A DNA stretch of 33,787 nucleotides from positions 1 through 33,787 of the forward strand of contig CAITVK010000130.1 in assembly GCA_903895845.1 (NCBI GenBank), written 5' to 3'. Source of the stretch: an uncultured Chitinophagaceae bacterium (GTDB lineage: Bacteria > Bacteroidota > Bacteroidia > Chitinophagales > Chitinophagaceae). Made by a program: the position numbers and the translations under genes. Position 1 is the first letter of the stretch, and each line of letters opens with the position of its first letter. The notes beneath the pieces were generated by a model that saw only the letters and a program-made list of their open reading frames with translations, did no database searches and had not been told where the DNA came from. Below are positions 1 to 8,033 of the stretch, piece after piece.

Positions 1-1
1 G

Positions 2-754
2 GGTATCCGTTCTTATAAAATGAAGGATGGAACTACCAAAATCTTTAAACCAGTAGAACATTATCAACGGTTGATTGCCTCTGCACAAGCATTGAACATG
101 CCTTTTTCTTATTCTGTAGAAGAAATGATTGTGGCTACCGACAAGGTTTTGGCAGACAATAATCTCGGCGATGCTTACATCCGTCCGTTGGTATATGGTC
201 CGGATAATATGAGTTTCAACCCCAATACCATCTCTCATTTTACCATTCAGGCTTGGGAAATGCAACCTTTTTTGGGTGAGAAACTGCTTCGGGTAATGAC
301 TTCTTCTTTCCAACGTCCCAATCCAAAAGGATTCAGGATTACGGCCAAGGCAAGTGGACATTATGTAAACTCAATCATGGCTAGTCACGAAGCAAAGGCA
401 AAGGGTTTTGATGAGGCATTATTGACTGATATGGATGGTTTTGCAGCAGAAGCCCCCGGTGCAAATCTGTTTTACGAAAAGGATGCAAAGCTATTTACCC
501 CAGCTTTAGGACATATCCTTCCGGGAATTACTAGGGCAACGGTGATAGAAATTTGTAAGGATTTAGGGGTTGAAGTAATAGAGAAAAAGTTTACTACCGA
601 GGAAATCTATGGTGCAGATGCGGCGTTCTTTTGTGGCACTGCCGCCGAAGTAATTGGGTTCGAAAGTTTAGATAACCAGCCCTTCGCTAAGGCTTGGAAT
701 GATTCGGTTAGTAAACAAATTCAAGTCGCATACAAGGATTTGGTCATAAGTTAA
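2..754 (+). CDS. ilvE: Branched-chain amino acid aminotransferase (5'-truncated by window edge)
   Basis: PLP-dependent class IV aminotransferase that interconverts 2-oxo acids with Leu, Ile and Val, the last step of branched-chain synthesis. The frame is open to the first base, and GIRSYK lies directly before the ATG at 20. That motif is internal in BCATs, so the ATG at 20 is not the start and roughly 50 N-terminal residues lie outside the window. The PLP lysine is K110 counted from that ATG, in RITAKASGHYVNS. The family signature follows (LLTDMDGFAAEAPGANLF, then LPGITRATVIE, then FFCGTAAEVIGFES). It is the first visible gene of the ilv cluster, and 264 bp containing a tandem array separate it from ilvD. 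No lesion is seen in the visible part. Confidence 0.93.
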   Translation, partial: GIRSYKMKDGTTKIFKPVEHYQRLIASAQALNMPFSYSVEEMIVATDKVLADNNLGDAYIRPLVYGPDNMSFNPNTISHFTIQAWEMQPFLGEKLLRVMTSSFQRPNPKGFRITAKASGHYVNSIMASHEAKAKGFDEALLTDMDGFAAEAPGANLFYEKDAKLFTPALGHILPGITRATVIEICKDLGVEVIEKKFTTEEIYGADAAFFCGTAAEVIGFESLDNQPFAKAWNDSVSKQIQVAYKDLVIS

Positions 755-760
755 GCAATA

Positions 761-949
761 AAACTAACCAGTTTTACGACAAAACTGATAGGTTTTGTGA
801 CGAAACTGACCAGTCTTGCGACAAGACTAATAGGTTTTGCGATAAAACTGACCAGTTTTGTGGCGAAAGTGATAAGTTTTACGACAAAACTGACCAGTCT
901 TGCGGCGAGACTAATAGGTTTTGCAACGAAACTGGTAGGTTTTGCGACC
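761..949. repeat. 21-bp-period tandem array, 9 units, between ilvE and ilvD
   Basis: Nine contiguous units of exactly 21 bp, with no insertion or deletion between them. Most odd units read like AAACTGACCAGTTTTGCGAC and most even units like AAACTAATAGGTTTTGCGA. The 3' part of one unit and the 5' part of the next form inverted repeats. CAGTTTT faces AAAACTG across units 1 and 2. AGTCTTG faces CAAGACT across units 3 and 4, so a T-to-C change on one arm is matched by A-to-G on the other. The array ends 69 nt before the ilvD ATG. Because 21 is a multiple of three, it leaves an open antisense frame of heptapeptide repeats, which I do not believe is a gene. Confidence 0.9.
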
Positions 950-1018
950 AAAGGGAACGTTTATAAATAGAATAAATCAAAGAATTAAATTAAAAAAAGA
1001 ATATTAAACGATAGAATC

Positions 1019-2701
1019 ATGGGTGAATTAAATAAGTACAGTAAGACGGTTACACAAGATGTTACGCAACCTGCGGCACAGGCAATGTTGTACGGAATTG
1101 GATTGACAGATGCCGATTTGGCTAAGCCGCAAGTGGGTATTGCGAGCATGGGTTGGGACGGGAATACGTGTAATATGCACCTGAACGATTTGGCTAAAAC
1201 CATTAAGAAAGGTGTTTGGGAAGAAGATTTGGTGGGATTGATTTTTAACACCATTGGCGTGAGCGATGGTATCAGCAATGGTACGGACGGGATGCGTTAT
1301 AGCTTGGTGAGCCGCGATATTATTGCGGATAGCATTGAGGCGGTTTGTGGTGCACAATATTATGATGCGGTGATTGCCGTGCCTGGTTGCGATAAAAATA
1401 TGCCCGGTTCTATCATGGCGATGGGTCGTTTGAACCGCCCTGCCATTATGGTTTATGGTGGAACGATTGCGCCAGGTCATTATAAAGGTCAGGATTTGAA
1501 CATCGTTTCTGCCTTTGAAGCCTTGGGACAAAAGATTGCTGGCAACTTGGATGAAGCAGATTTTAAGGGTATCGTGATGAATAGCTGTCCGGGTGCGGGT
1601 GCTTGTGGCGGTATGTACACGGCAAATACCATGTCTGCGGCTATCGAGGCGTTGGGTATGAGTTTGCCCTATTCTTCTTCAAATCCTGCTATCAGCGAAG
1701 AAAAGAATCAAGAGTGTTTGGCAGCAGGTAAGGCAATACGTTTATTACTAGAAAAAGATATTAAGCCACGTGATATCATGACGCGTGAAGCTTTTGAAAA
1801 CGCCATCGTAACCATCATGGTTTTGGGCGGAAGCACCAATGCTGTATTGCACTTGATAGCGATGGCAAAGAGTGTGGATGTTTCGCTTACGCAAGATGAT
1901 GTTCAGGCTATCAGTGATAGGATTCCTGTTTTGGCTGATTTTAAACCGAGCGGTAAATACCTGATGCAGGATTTGCACGAGCATGGTGGCGTTCCTTCTG
2001 TGATGAAATATTTATTGGAAAATGGATTGCTTCATGGCAATTGTTTGACCGTAACTGGTAAAACGCTTGCTGAGAATTTGGCTTCTGTTCCTACTATCAA
2101 CTTTGAAACACAAAAGATTATCTATCCTTTAGAAACACCGTTGAAAGCAACTGGTCACTTACAAATCCTTTATGGAAATTTGGCTACCAAAGGAAGTGTG
2201 GCTAAGATTAGTGGTAAGGAAGGTGAAAAATTTGTGGGTACGGCAAGGGTTTTTGATGGCGAACATGAGTTGATTGCAGGTATCCAAAGTGGTCGTGTTC
2301 ATTCTGGCGATGTGGTGGTTATCAGATATGTTGGTCCTAAAGGTGGACCAGGAATGCCTGAAATGCTGAAACCTACAAGTGCCATTATTGGTGCAGGTTT
2401 AGGTAAATCAGTTGCCTTGATTACTGATGGACGCTTTAGTGGTGGCACACACGGTTTTGTGGTTGGTCACATCACGCCAGAAGCTTTTGATGGCGGCACC
2501 ATTGCCTTGGTGAAGGATAATGACATTATAGAATTGGATGCGGTGAATAACACCATCAACCTAAAAGTTTCCGAAGAAGAAATTGCTGCAAGAAGAGCCG
2601 CTTGGAAACAACCTGCACTAAAAGCAACAAAGGGTGTTTTATTCAAATACGCACAATGCGTAAAAGATGCAAGTGAAGGTTGTGTAACGGATGAGGCGTA
2701 A
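1019..2701 (+). CDS. ilvD: Dihydroxy-acid dehydratase
   Basis: Dehydrates 2,3-dihydroxy-isovalerate or -methylvalerate to the 2-oxo acid, the third common step to Val and Ile, in the cytoplasm. The 560-residue length is typical of the IlvD/Edd family. Cys51 (GNTCNMH), Cys124 ([10 protein letters not shown]) and Cys196 ([15 protein letters not shown]) are the three cluster ligands expected of a [2Fe-2S]-type enzyme. The C-terminal domain carries the usual GGPGMPEM and [11 protein letters not shown] motifs. The start at 1019 begins a normal N-terminus; no Shine-Dalgarno is visible, as is usual in this phylum. It follows the 21-bp array. Its stop codon abuts a C/G-rich palindromic repeat element. 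Confidence 0.97.
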   Translation: MGELNKYSKTVTQDVTQPAAQAMLYGIGLTDADLAKPQVGIASMGWDGNTCNMHLNDLAKTIKKGVWEEDLVGLIFNTIGVSDGISNGTDGMRYSLVSRDIIADSIEAVCGAQYYDAVIAVPGCDKNMPGSIMAMGRLNRPAIMVYGGTIAPGHYKGQDLNIVSAFEALGQKIAGNLDEADFKGIVMNSCPGAGACGGMYTANTMSAAIEALGMSLPYSSSNPAISEEKNQECLAAGKAIRLLLEKDIKPRDIMTREAFENAIVTIMVLGGSTNAVLHLIAMAKSVDVSLTQDDVQAISDRIPVLADFKPSGKYLMQDLHEHGGVPSVMKYLLENGLLHGNCLTVTGKTLAENLASVPTINFETQKIIYPLETPLKATGHLQILYGNLATKGSVAKISGKEGEKFVGTARVFDGEHELIAGIQSGRVHSGDVVVIRYVGPKGGPGMPEMLKPTSAIIGAGLGKSVALITDGRFSGGTHGFVVGHITPEAFDGGTIALVKDNDIIELDAVNNTINLKVSEEEIAARRAAWKQPALKATKGVLFKYAQCVKDASEGCVTDEA

Positions 2702-2720
2702 CCCCCATCCCCTAAAGGGT
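2700..2720 (-). repeat. REP-like C/G-rich palindromic element, copy A
   Basis: Read on the minus strand it gives ACCCTTTAGGGGATGGGGG, the same core as at 3659-3677 (plus strand) and, with one G missing, at 6193-6209. It overlaps the ilvD stop codon region. Short palindromic C/G-rich elements of this general type are common between genes in Bacteroidota. Confidence 0.7.
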
Positions 2721-2732
2721 TGAATGGAATTA

Positions 2733-2755
2733 TGAGGTCACAGCTTGTGACCTCA
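2733..2755. repeat. Perfect inverted repeat with 10-bp arms
   Basis: TGAGGTCACA and TGTGACCTCA are separated by GCT. As RNA this is a stable hairpin in the ilvD downstream leader, 15 nt before the next start codon at 2771. No T-tract follows, so it does not look like an intrinsic terminator. It could be a REP-like element, an mRNA-stabilising hairpin or an operator. Confidence 0.7.
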
Positions 2756-2770
2756 AACAAAATAAAAAGG

Positions 2771-3586
2771 ATGAAAGTATTATTTACATTTTTTCTGATA
2801 GTAATAGTATTCAGTGTTTCGGCACAGGATGCTGTTATTGTGAAATACTTTGATTCAACATTTTTTCCTTGTACAAAGGAGAACGCATTTTACAGCACGA
2901 AACTTATAAAGGAAGACTCTGCTTATAAGTGTACAATATTGTATGCGGATTCTAATAAATTGTACAGTATAACTTCTTATAAGGACACATTTCTAGTAAC
3001 AGGAGTCGGTACAATGGTTACTCATTATAAGAGTGGTAAAATTAAAGATTCGATTATTTTTAATGATGACGGAACTGAAAAACTTATTATTGACTATTAT
3101 GAAAGTGGAAAATTAAAAGATTCATCGTTTCGTGTAGCACTAACAATGGAATATGAATCGTATTATTATTATGAAAGTGGAAAATTGAAAGGACACTCTT
3201 ATTGGGATAATACACTAAAAAAGAATGTCGATGAAAGTTTTGATGAGAAAGGAGAATTGCTAAAAAATTACATTCATAGTAAAGAAGCTTCTTTTCCTGA
3301 CGGAAGGAATGGCTGGGTTGAATTTCTCACAAAAAACCTACGCACGAATGTACCAATTAAGCACAAAGCTCCATTAGGTAGATATACAGTTTATATCTCG
3401 TTGTCGATTAATAAAGATGGTAGGGTGAATGATGTTATTGCTGAAAATAATCCAGGATATGGGACAATGGAGGAAGCAATAAGAGCTATTAAGAAATCAC
3501 CGAAATGGGAAGCAGCTATAGAAGACAATAAGCCAATTGCGTATCATGCCAGGCAAAAAATTACGTTTGTAGTTCAAGAAGATTAA
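2771..3586 (+). CDS. Secreted protein with YwqK/MORN-like repeats and C-terminal TonB_C domain
   Basis: A 271-residue exported protein. The ATG at 2771 is chosen because it opens directly onto a signal peptide, MKVLFTFFLIVIVFSVSAQ. The in-frame ATG at 2720 would place 17 polar residues, encoded by a palindromic repeat, in front of it. The middle part has repeated Y(K/E)SGK(I/L)K units (THYKSGKIKDS, YYESGKLKDS, YYESGKLKGH) like YwqK/MORN-type repeats. The last roughly 90 residues look like a TonB C-terminal domain (YTVYISLSINKDGRVNDVI, AIKKSPKWEAA, ending KITFVVQ). Such orphan TonB_C proteins are common in Bacteroidota and their substrates are unknown. Its position between ilvD and ilvB is odd, and no link to amino acid synthesis is visible. 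Confidence 0.85.
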   Translation: MKVLFTFFLIVIVFSVSAQDAVIVKYFDSTFFPCTKENAFYSTKLIKEDSAYKCTILYADSNKLYSITSYKDTFLVTGVGTMVTHYKSGKIKDSIIFNDDGTEKLIIDYYESGKLKDSSFRVALTMEYESYYYYESGKLKGHSYWDNTLKKNVDESFDEKGELLKNYIHSKEASFPDGRNGWVEFLTKNLRTNVPIKHKAPLGRYTVYISLSINKDGRVNDVIAENNPGYGTMEEAIRAIKKSPKWEAAIEDNKPIAYHARQKITFVVQED

Positions 3587-3609
3587 TCTTTTAAAGAAAT
3601 TAATACATT

Positions 3610-5400
3610 ATGGAAGAAACATTAATAATAGAAGCCCCTCAAGCAGCAACTGCTAACGCCCCTTTAGGGGATGGGGGTGTTTGGGACAATAAAGTAGGAA
3701 CAAATATCACAGGCTCACAAGCAGTCTTGGAGGCTTTGATTGTTGAAGGCGTTGATACTGTTTTCGGTTATCCCGGCGGTGCTATCATGCCTATATATGA
3801 TGCGTTGTATGATTATCATGATAAATTAAAACATATCCTTGTCCGTCACGAACAAGGGGGCATTCATGCTGGTCAGGGTTATGCAAGAAGCTCTGGCAGG
3901 GTCGGTGTTGTGTTTGCTACTAGTGGTCCCGGTGCTACTAATCTGGTTACTGGTTTGGCTGATGCCATGATTGATAGTACGCCGTTGGTGTGCATCACAG
4001 GTCAGGTGTTTGCGCATTTGTTGGGAACAGATGCTTTTCAGGAAGTGGATGTAATCAATATTACAACACCTGTTACCAAATGGAATTGTCAGGTTACCGA
4101 TGCTTCTGAAATTCCTAATGCGTTGGCAAAAGCTTTCTTCATCGCAAGAACGGGAAGACCAGGACCTGTTTTGGTAGATATTACCAAGAATGCCCAATTG
4201 CAGAAGTTCGATTACGAAGGCTATAAACCGTGCAATCATATCCGTAGCTATCGTCCAAAGCCAATCGTAAGAAAGTCTTATGTAGAAGAGGCGGCTAAAT
4301 TGATTAATGAAGCAAAGAAACCTTTTGTAATCTTTGGTCAGGGCGTAATTCTTGGCGAAGCCGAACAAGAGTTTAAAGCCTTCATTGAGAAAGGTGGTTT
4401 GCCATCTGCTTGGACAATATTGGGTTTGAGTGCATTGCCTACCGATCATCCTTTGAATGTGGGTATGCTGGGTATGCACGGTAATTATGGCCCTAATGTT
4501 TTGACCAATGAATGTGATGTATTGATTGCTGTTGGGATGCGTTTTGATGATCGTGTTACTGGCCGTTTAGATAAATATGCCAAGCAAGCCAAGGTAATCC
4601 ATCTAGATATAGACCCTGCCGAAATAGATAAGAATGTGAAAACAACCGTTCCTGTTTGGGGCGATTGTAAGGAAACATTGCCAATGCTAACGGCATTGAT
4701 TGATAAGAAGGAACACACAGAATGGCATAACCAGTTCAAAGCGCTTTCTGCTAAAGAGAATGAAATAGTTATTCATAAAGAACTGAACCCTACTGAAGGT
4801 GAAATGACCATGGGTGAGGTTTTGAATGTATTAAATGAATTGACGAATGGTGATGCCATCATCGTAACAGATGTCGGTCAGCACCAGATGGTTGCTTGCA
4901 GATACGCCAAGTTCAATCAGTCAAAAAGTAACATTACTTCTGGTGGTGCGGGCACAATGGGCTTTGGACTGCCCGCAGCTATCGGGGCTAAGTTTGGTGC
5001 ACCAGAAAGAACTGTTGTTGCTATTATTGGCGATGGTGGTATCCAAATGACTATCCAAGAGTTGGGTACAATCATGCAGACGGGCGTTAATGTAAAAATT
5101 CTTATCCTCAACAACCGTTTCTTAGGGATGGTAAGGCAATGGCAGCAGTTATTCCACGATAAGCGTTACTCTTTTGTGGATATTCAAAGTCCTGATTATG
5201 TAGCGGTTGCTAAGGCATATAGGATAAAAGGATCTTCTGTCAATGATAGAAAAGACCTAAAGAGTGCTTTGGCAGAAATGCTTAACCACGATGGTTCTTA
5301 TCTATTAGAGGTGATGGTTGCGAAAGAAGACAATGTTTTCCCAATGGTGCCGCAAGGAAGAGGTGTTTCGGATATTGTTTTGACAAAAGATCAGGTGTAG
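3610..5400 (+). CDS. ilvB: Acetolactate synthase large (catalytic) subunit
   Basis: ThDP- and FAD-dependent enzyme that condenses two pyruvates, or pyruvate with 2-oxobutyrate, in the first step of Val and Ile synthesis. All three domains are present. The N-terminal Pyr domain has catalytic Glu81 (VRHEQGGIHAGQGYARSSG). The central domain has GMLGMHG and DDRVTGRLDKYA. The C-terminal PP domain has the ThDP/Mg motif from GDGGIQMTIQELG to ILILNN. At 596 residues it is slightly long because of about 20 extra N-terminal residues. Residues 17-24 (APLGDGGV) are the translation of a palindromic repeat element also found twice outside genes in this operon. The start follows the TonB_C gene by 23 nt, and ilvN begins 87 nt downstream. 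Confidence 0.97.
   Translation: MEETLIIEAPQAATANAPLGDGGVWDNKVGTNITGSQAVLEALIVEGVDTVFGYPGGAIMPIYDALYDYHDKLKHILVRHEQGGIHAGQGYARSSGRVGVVFATSGPGATNLVTGLADAMIDSTPLVCITGQVFAHLLGTDAFQEVDVINITTPVTKWNCQVTDASEIPNALAKAFFIARTGRPGPVLVDITKNAQLQKFDYEGYKPCNHIRSYRPKPIVRKSYVEEAAKLINEAKKPFVIFGQGVILGEAEQEFKAFIEKGGLPSAWTILGLSALPTDHPLNVGMLGMHGNYGPNVLTNECDVLIAVGMRFDDRVTGRLDKYAKQAKVIHLDIDPAEIDKNVKTTVPVWGDCKETLPMLTALIDKKEHTEWHNQFKALSAKENEIVIHKELNPTEGEMTMGEVLNVLNELTNGDAIIVTDVGQHQMVACRYAKFNQSKSNITSGGAGTMGFGLPAAIGAKFGAPERTVVAIIGDGGIQMTIQELGTIMQTGVNVKILILNNRFLGMVRQWQQLFHDKRYSFVDIQSPDYVAVAKAYRIKGSSVNDRKDLKSALAEMLNHDGSYLLEVMVAKEDNVFPMVPQGRGVSDIVLTKDQV
3659..3677 (+). repeat. REP-like C/G-rich palindromic element, copy B, inside ilvB
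   Basis: CCCCTTTAGGGGATGGGGG lies in frame in the 5' coding region of ilvB and encodes part of APLGDGGV (residues 17-24). It is the same element as at 2700-2720 (opposite strand) and 6193-6209. It sits in the non-catalytic N-terminal extension, so the enzyme probably tolerates it. Confidence 0.8.
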
Positions 5401-5406
5401 GTGACG

Positions 5407-5439
5407 AACCTTTATAGGGTTTTGAACCCTATAAAGGTT
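5407..5439. repeat. Perfect inverted repeat, 15-bp arms, ilvB-ilvN junction
   Basis: AACCTTTATAGGGTT is followed by TTG and then its exact reverse complement AACCCTATAAAGGTT. It starts six bases after the ilvB stop codon and ends 48 nt before the ilvN ATG. The transcript would form a long uninterrupted hairpin with a three-base loop. Only a short T-run follows, so full termination is unlikely. A processing site, partial attenuator or REP-like element are alternatives. Confidence 0.85.
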
Positions 5440-5487
5440 TTAATGTAAGTCTAGAATAATATTTACAACGATTAGAAATATATAGTA

Positions 5488-6132
5488 ATGATACAATCAC
5501 AGAATAATACACAATATGCTCCCACTGATACCCAAGCTGATCCAGTAAAACAAGAGTTTACTATCACCGTTTATACCGAGAATCAGGTGGGCTTATTGAA
5601 TCGTATTGCGATTATCTTCTCAAGAAGAAAAATCAATATCGAAAGCCTGAACACCTCTCCTTCTGAGGCGGAAGGGATACACCGTTTTACTATTGTCATC
5701 AATGAGTATGAAGATGTGGTTAGAAAGCTTTGCCGTCAGATAGAGAAGCAAGTGGAAGTATTGAAAACCTACTTCAATACCAATGATGAAATTGTTTGGC
5801 AAGAGTTGGCTTTATACAAAGTGCCTACAGATATTATTGCCGAAAAGGTGATGGTAGAACGCTTGTTGCATAAACATGGTGCAAGGGCGGTAGTGATTCG
5901 TAAGGACTATACCATCTTCGAAACAACTGGTCATCGAGAGGAAACCGAAGGTCTCATTGATGCCTTGGCACCGTATGGATTGATTGAGTTCGTGCGTAGT
6001 GCACGTGTGGCAATCATCAAAGCTAGTAGTGGGTTTCACGATAAATTAAAAGAGTTCGAAGCGTTTCAACCCGCAGAAGAGTTGGCAGAAAATGAATACT
6101 TAGGTAAACGCGAAGGTGTATTTTCAATGTAA
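5488..6132 (+). CDS. ilvN: Acetolactate synthase small (regulatory) subunit
   Basis: Regulatory partner of IlvB that confers feedback inhibition, usually by valine. An ACT domain spans about residues 23-100 (FTITVYTENQVGLLNRIAIIFSRR is its start, then KINIESLNTSPSEAEGIHRF), followed by the small-subunit C-terminal domain (MVERLLHKHGARAVVIRKDY, then ETEGLIDALAPYGLIEFVRS). At 214 residues it is longer than the E. coli small subunits of about 160, with a polar N-terminal extension of about 20 residues and an acidic C-terminal tail, as in many Bacteroidota homologues. It lies between ilvB and ilvC in the operon. Confidence 0.95.
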   Translation: MIQSQNNTQYAPTDTQADPVKQEFTITVYTENQVGLLNRIAIIFSRRKINIESLNTSPSEAEGIHRFTIVINEYEDVVRKLCRQIEKQVEVLKTYFNTNDEIVWQELALYKVPTDIIAEKVMVERLLHKHGARAVVIRKDYTIFETTGHREETEGLIDALAPYGLIEFVRSARVAIIKASSGFHDKLKEFEAFQPAEELAENEYLGKREGVFSM

Positions 6133-6192
6133 ACCCCTTTACTTTGCAGCCCGTTAAAATTGTTCAATAATAATTAATAATTAGCCCCTTAC

Positions 6193-6209
6193 CCCCTTTA
6201 GGGATGGGG
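6193..6209 (+). repeat. REP-like C/G-rich palindromic element, copy C
   Basis: CCCCTTTAGGGATGGGG in the ilvN-ilvC gap matches the cores at 2700-2720 and 3659-3677 but has lost one G in the middle run. It ends 19 nt before the ilvC start codon, so its hairpin could affect ilvC translation. Confidence 0.7.
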
Positions 6210-6228
6210 TGGCGACAAACAAAAAAAG

Positions 6229-7713
6229 ATGGCAAATTATTTCAACACGCTTTCATTGAGAGAAAAATTAAGTCAGTTAGGCGTATGTGAGTTTATGGAT
6301 GGCAGTCAGTTCGCTGATGGCGTTACCGCTTTAAAAGGTAAAAAAATAGTAATAGTAGGTGCTGGTGCACAAGGGTTGAACCAAGGGTTGAACTTGCGTG
6401 ATTCTGGCTTGGATGTTTCTTATGCTTTGCGTAAAGAAGCTATCGAAGCTAAGCGTGCTAGCTGGAAAGGAGCTACCGAGAATGGTTTTACCGTTGGTAC
6501 TTATGAAGAATTAATCCCTTCTGCCGACCTTGTTATCAACCTTACTCCTGATAAACAACACACTGCTGTGGTGAGTGCGGTGATGCCTTTGATGAAACAA
6601 GGTGCTACCCTTTCTTACTCACACGGTTTCAATATTGTGGAAGAAGGTATGCAAATCCGTAAGGACTTAACCGTTATCATGGTCGCTCCAAAGTGTCCTG
6701 GTTCTGAAGTACGTGCAGAGTATGTGCGTGGTTTTGGCGTACCTACTTTGATTGCGGTTCACCCAGAAAACGATCCTCAAGGAAAAGGTTGGGAACAAGC
6801 AAAAGCTTATGCTGCTGGTACTGGTGGACATAGAGCGGGTGTGTTAAAATCTTCTTTTGTTGCAGAAGTTAAGTCCGATTTGATGGGCGAACAAACCATC
6901 CTTTGCGGTTTGTTGCAAACTGGTTCTATCTTAAGTTTTGATAAGATGGTAGAAAAAGGAATAGATGGCGCTTATGCTGCTAAGTTAATTCAATATGGTT
7001 GGGAAGTAATTACAGAAGCGTTAAAACAAGGTGGTATTACTGCCATGATGGATCGTTTGAGTAACCCTGCCAAGATTAAAGCTTTCGAATTGGCTGAAGA
7101 ATTAAAGGGCATTATGCGTCCTTTGTTCCGCAAGCACCAAGATGATATTATGAGTGGTGAGTTCTCTAAAACAATGATGGAAGACTGGGCTAATGATGAT
7201 AAGAATTTGTTGACATGGCGCGCTGCTACTGGCGAAACTGCTTTCGAAAAGACTGCTGTTACCAGTGCTAAGATTGCTGAACAAGAATTCTTTGATAATG
7301 GCTTGTTGTTGGTTGCTTTCGTTAAGTCTGGCGTTGAGTTGGCTTTCGAAACAATGGTAGAATCTGGCATCAAGGCTGAATCTGCTTACTACGAGTCATT
7401 GCACGAAACACCATTAATTGCGAACACCATTGCTCGTAAGAAATTGTTTGAGATGAACCGTGTAATCTCTGATACTGCCGAGTATGGTTGTTATTTGTTC
7501 GATCACGCTTGTAAACCATTATTGGCCGATTTCATGAAGAAGATTGATACTGATGTTATCGGTACAAACTTCAATGCTGGTAAGGACAATGGTGTTGACA
7601 ACAAAGAAATCATCGCTGTAAACAAATCAATCCGTGCGCATCAGATTGAAGAAGTTGGTGCTACATTGAGAGCAGCTATGACAGCCATGAAATCTATCGC
7701 AACGGTAGCGTAG
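6229..7713 (+). CDS. ilvC: Ketol-acid reductoisomerase, class II (long form)
   Basis: NADPH-dependent isomerisation and reduction of acetolactate or acetohydroxybutyrate, the second step of Val and Ile synthesis. The 494-residue length is that of the long class II enzyme with a duplicated C-terminal knotted domain, not the class I form of about 330-350 residues. The sequence is strikingly close to the enterobacterial enzyme from [18 protein letters not shown] onward. It has the Rossmann motif [19 protein letters not shown], the NADPH-selecting segment [15 protein letters not shown], and metal-site segments [12 protein letters not shown] and [16 protein letters not shown]. Last gene of the operon; an intrinsic terminator follows 49 nt after the stop. 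Confidence 0.97.
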   Translation: MANYFNTLSLREKLSQLGVCEFMDGSQFADGVTALKGKKIVIVGAGAQGLNQGLNLRDSGLDVSYALRKEAIEAKRASWKGATENGFTVGTYEELIPSADLVINLTPDKQHTAVVSAVMPLMKQGATLSYSHGFNIVEEGMQIRKDLTVIMVAPKCPGSEVRAEYVRGFGVPTLIAVHPENDPQGKGWEQAKAYAAGTGGHRAGVLKSSFVAEVKSDLMGEQTILCGLLQTGSILSFDKMVEKGIDGAYAAKLIQYGWEVITEALKQGGITAMMDRLSNPAKIKAFELAEELKGIMRPLFRKHQDDIMSGEFSKTMMEDWANDDKNLLTWRAATGETAFEKTAVTSAKIAEQEFFDNGLLLVAFVKSGVELAFETMVESGIKAESAYYESLHETPLIANTIARKKLFEMNRVISDTAEYGCYLFDHACKPLLADFMKKIDTDVIGTNFNAGKDNGVDNKEIIAVNKSIRAHQIEEVGATLRAAMTAMKSIATVA

Positions 7714-7715
7714 CA

Positions 7716-7746
7716 GTTATGAGTGATGAATTATGAGTGATGAGTG
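7716..7746. repeat. Degenerate ATGAGTGATGAATT direct repeats after ilvC
   Basis: TTATGAGTGATGA occurs twice in succession just after the ilvC stop codon. Related ATGAGTTATGA-type runs occur after the gene ending at 9751 and at 27421-27442. It looks like low-complexity intergenic repeat DNA. Confidence 0.5.
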
Positions 7747-7762
7747 AAAGGACATAAATTAA

Positions 7763-7806
7763 AAAAGCCCTTGAAAGTAAAATCTTCAAGGGCTTTTCTT
7801 TTTGAA
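7763..7806 (+). terminator. Intrinsic terminator of the ilv operon
   Basis: AAAAGCCCTTGAA (7763-7775) pairs perfectly with TTCAAGGGCTTTT (7785-7797) across a nine-base loop, and a T-rich tract follows. It lies 49 nt after the ilvC stop. Confidence 0.9.
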
Positions 7807-7856
7807 TATTCTTTTTAAAAAAAGACACACGCGAAACGCGTGCGGTAGCGGGGGAA

Positions 7857-8033
7857 CTAACGAATTGTCAATTGAATGTCGCTAAGTCCTCTAGTACAAA
7901 AATTGGGAAGGGAGCTATACTTAACTTCATCAATTAAAATTTTATCTCCTGACTTTAATGTCTTTATTATTGAAATCATTTCTTCAGTTAAATTTTGGAA
8001 ATGGTTGAAACAGGCGGAATATCTTCCCCATTC
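7857..8033 (-). other. -1 frame continuation of the GldM-C-like protein
   Basis: Reading on in the -1 frame after the A AAA AAG heptamer gives 58 more residues ending with TAG at 7857. They include NLTEEMISIIKTLKSGDKIL and DIQLTIR, the typical end of GldM-C-like domains (lt-emk..Ik.lk.GdkI). A shifted product would be 214 residues. The zero-frame alternative is short and family-unlike. Confidence 0.65.

Noticed and set aside
751-951. Minus-strand frame of 66 residues made of heptapeptide repeats over the first array
   Set aside because: A 21-bp repeat is a multiple of three, so an open frame follows automatically. No promoter and no plausible protein.
1028-1531. Minus-strand frame of 167 residues inside ilvD
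   Set aside because: Antisense to a highly conserved enzyme, with no family resemblance.
2720-2770. ATG at 2720 as start of the TonB_C protein
   Set aside because: The 17 extra residues are encoded largely by a palindromic repeat and would put polar residues before the signal peptide.
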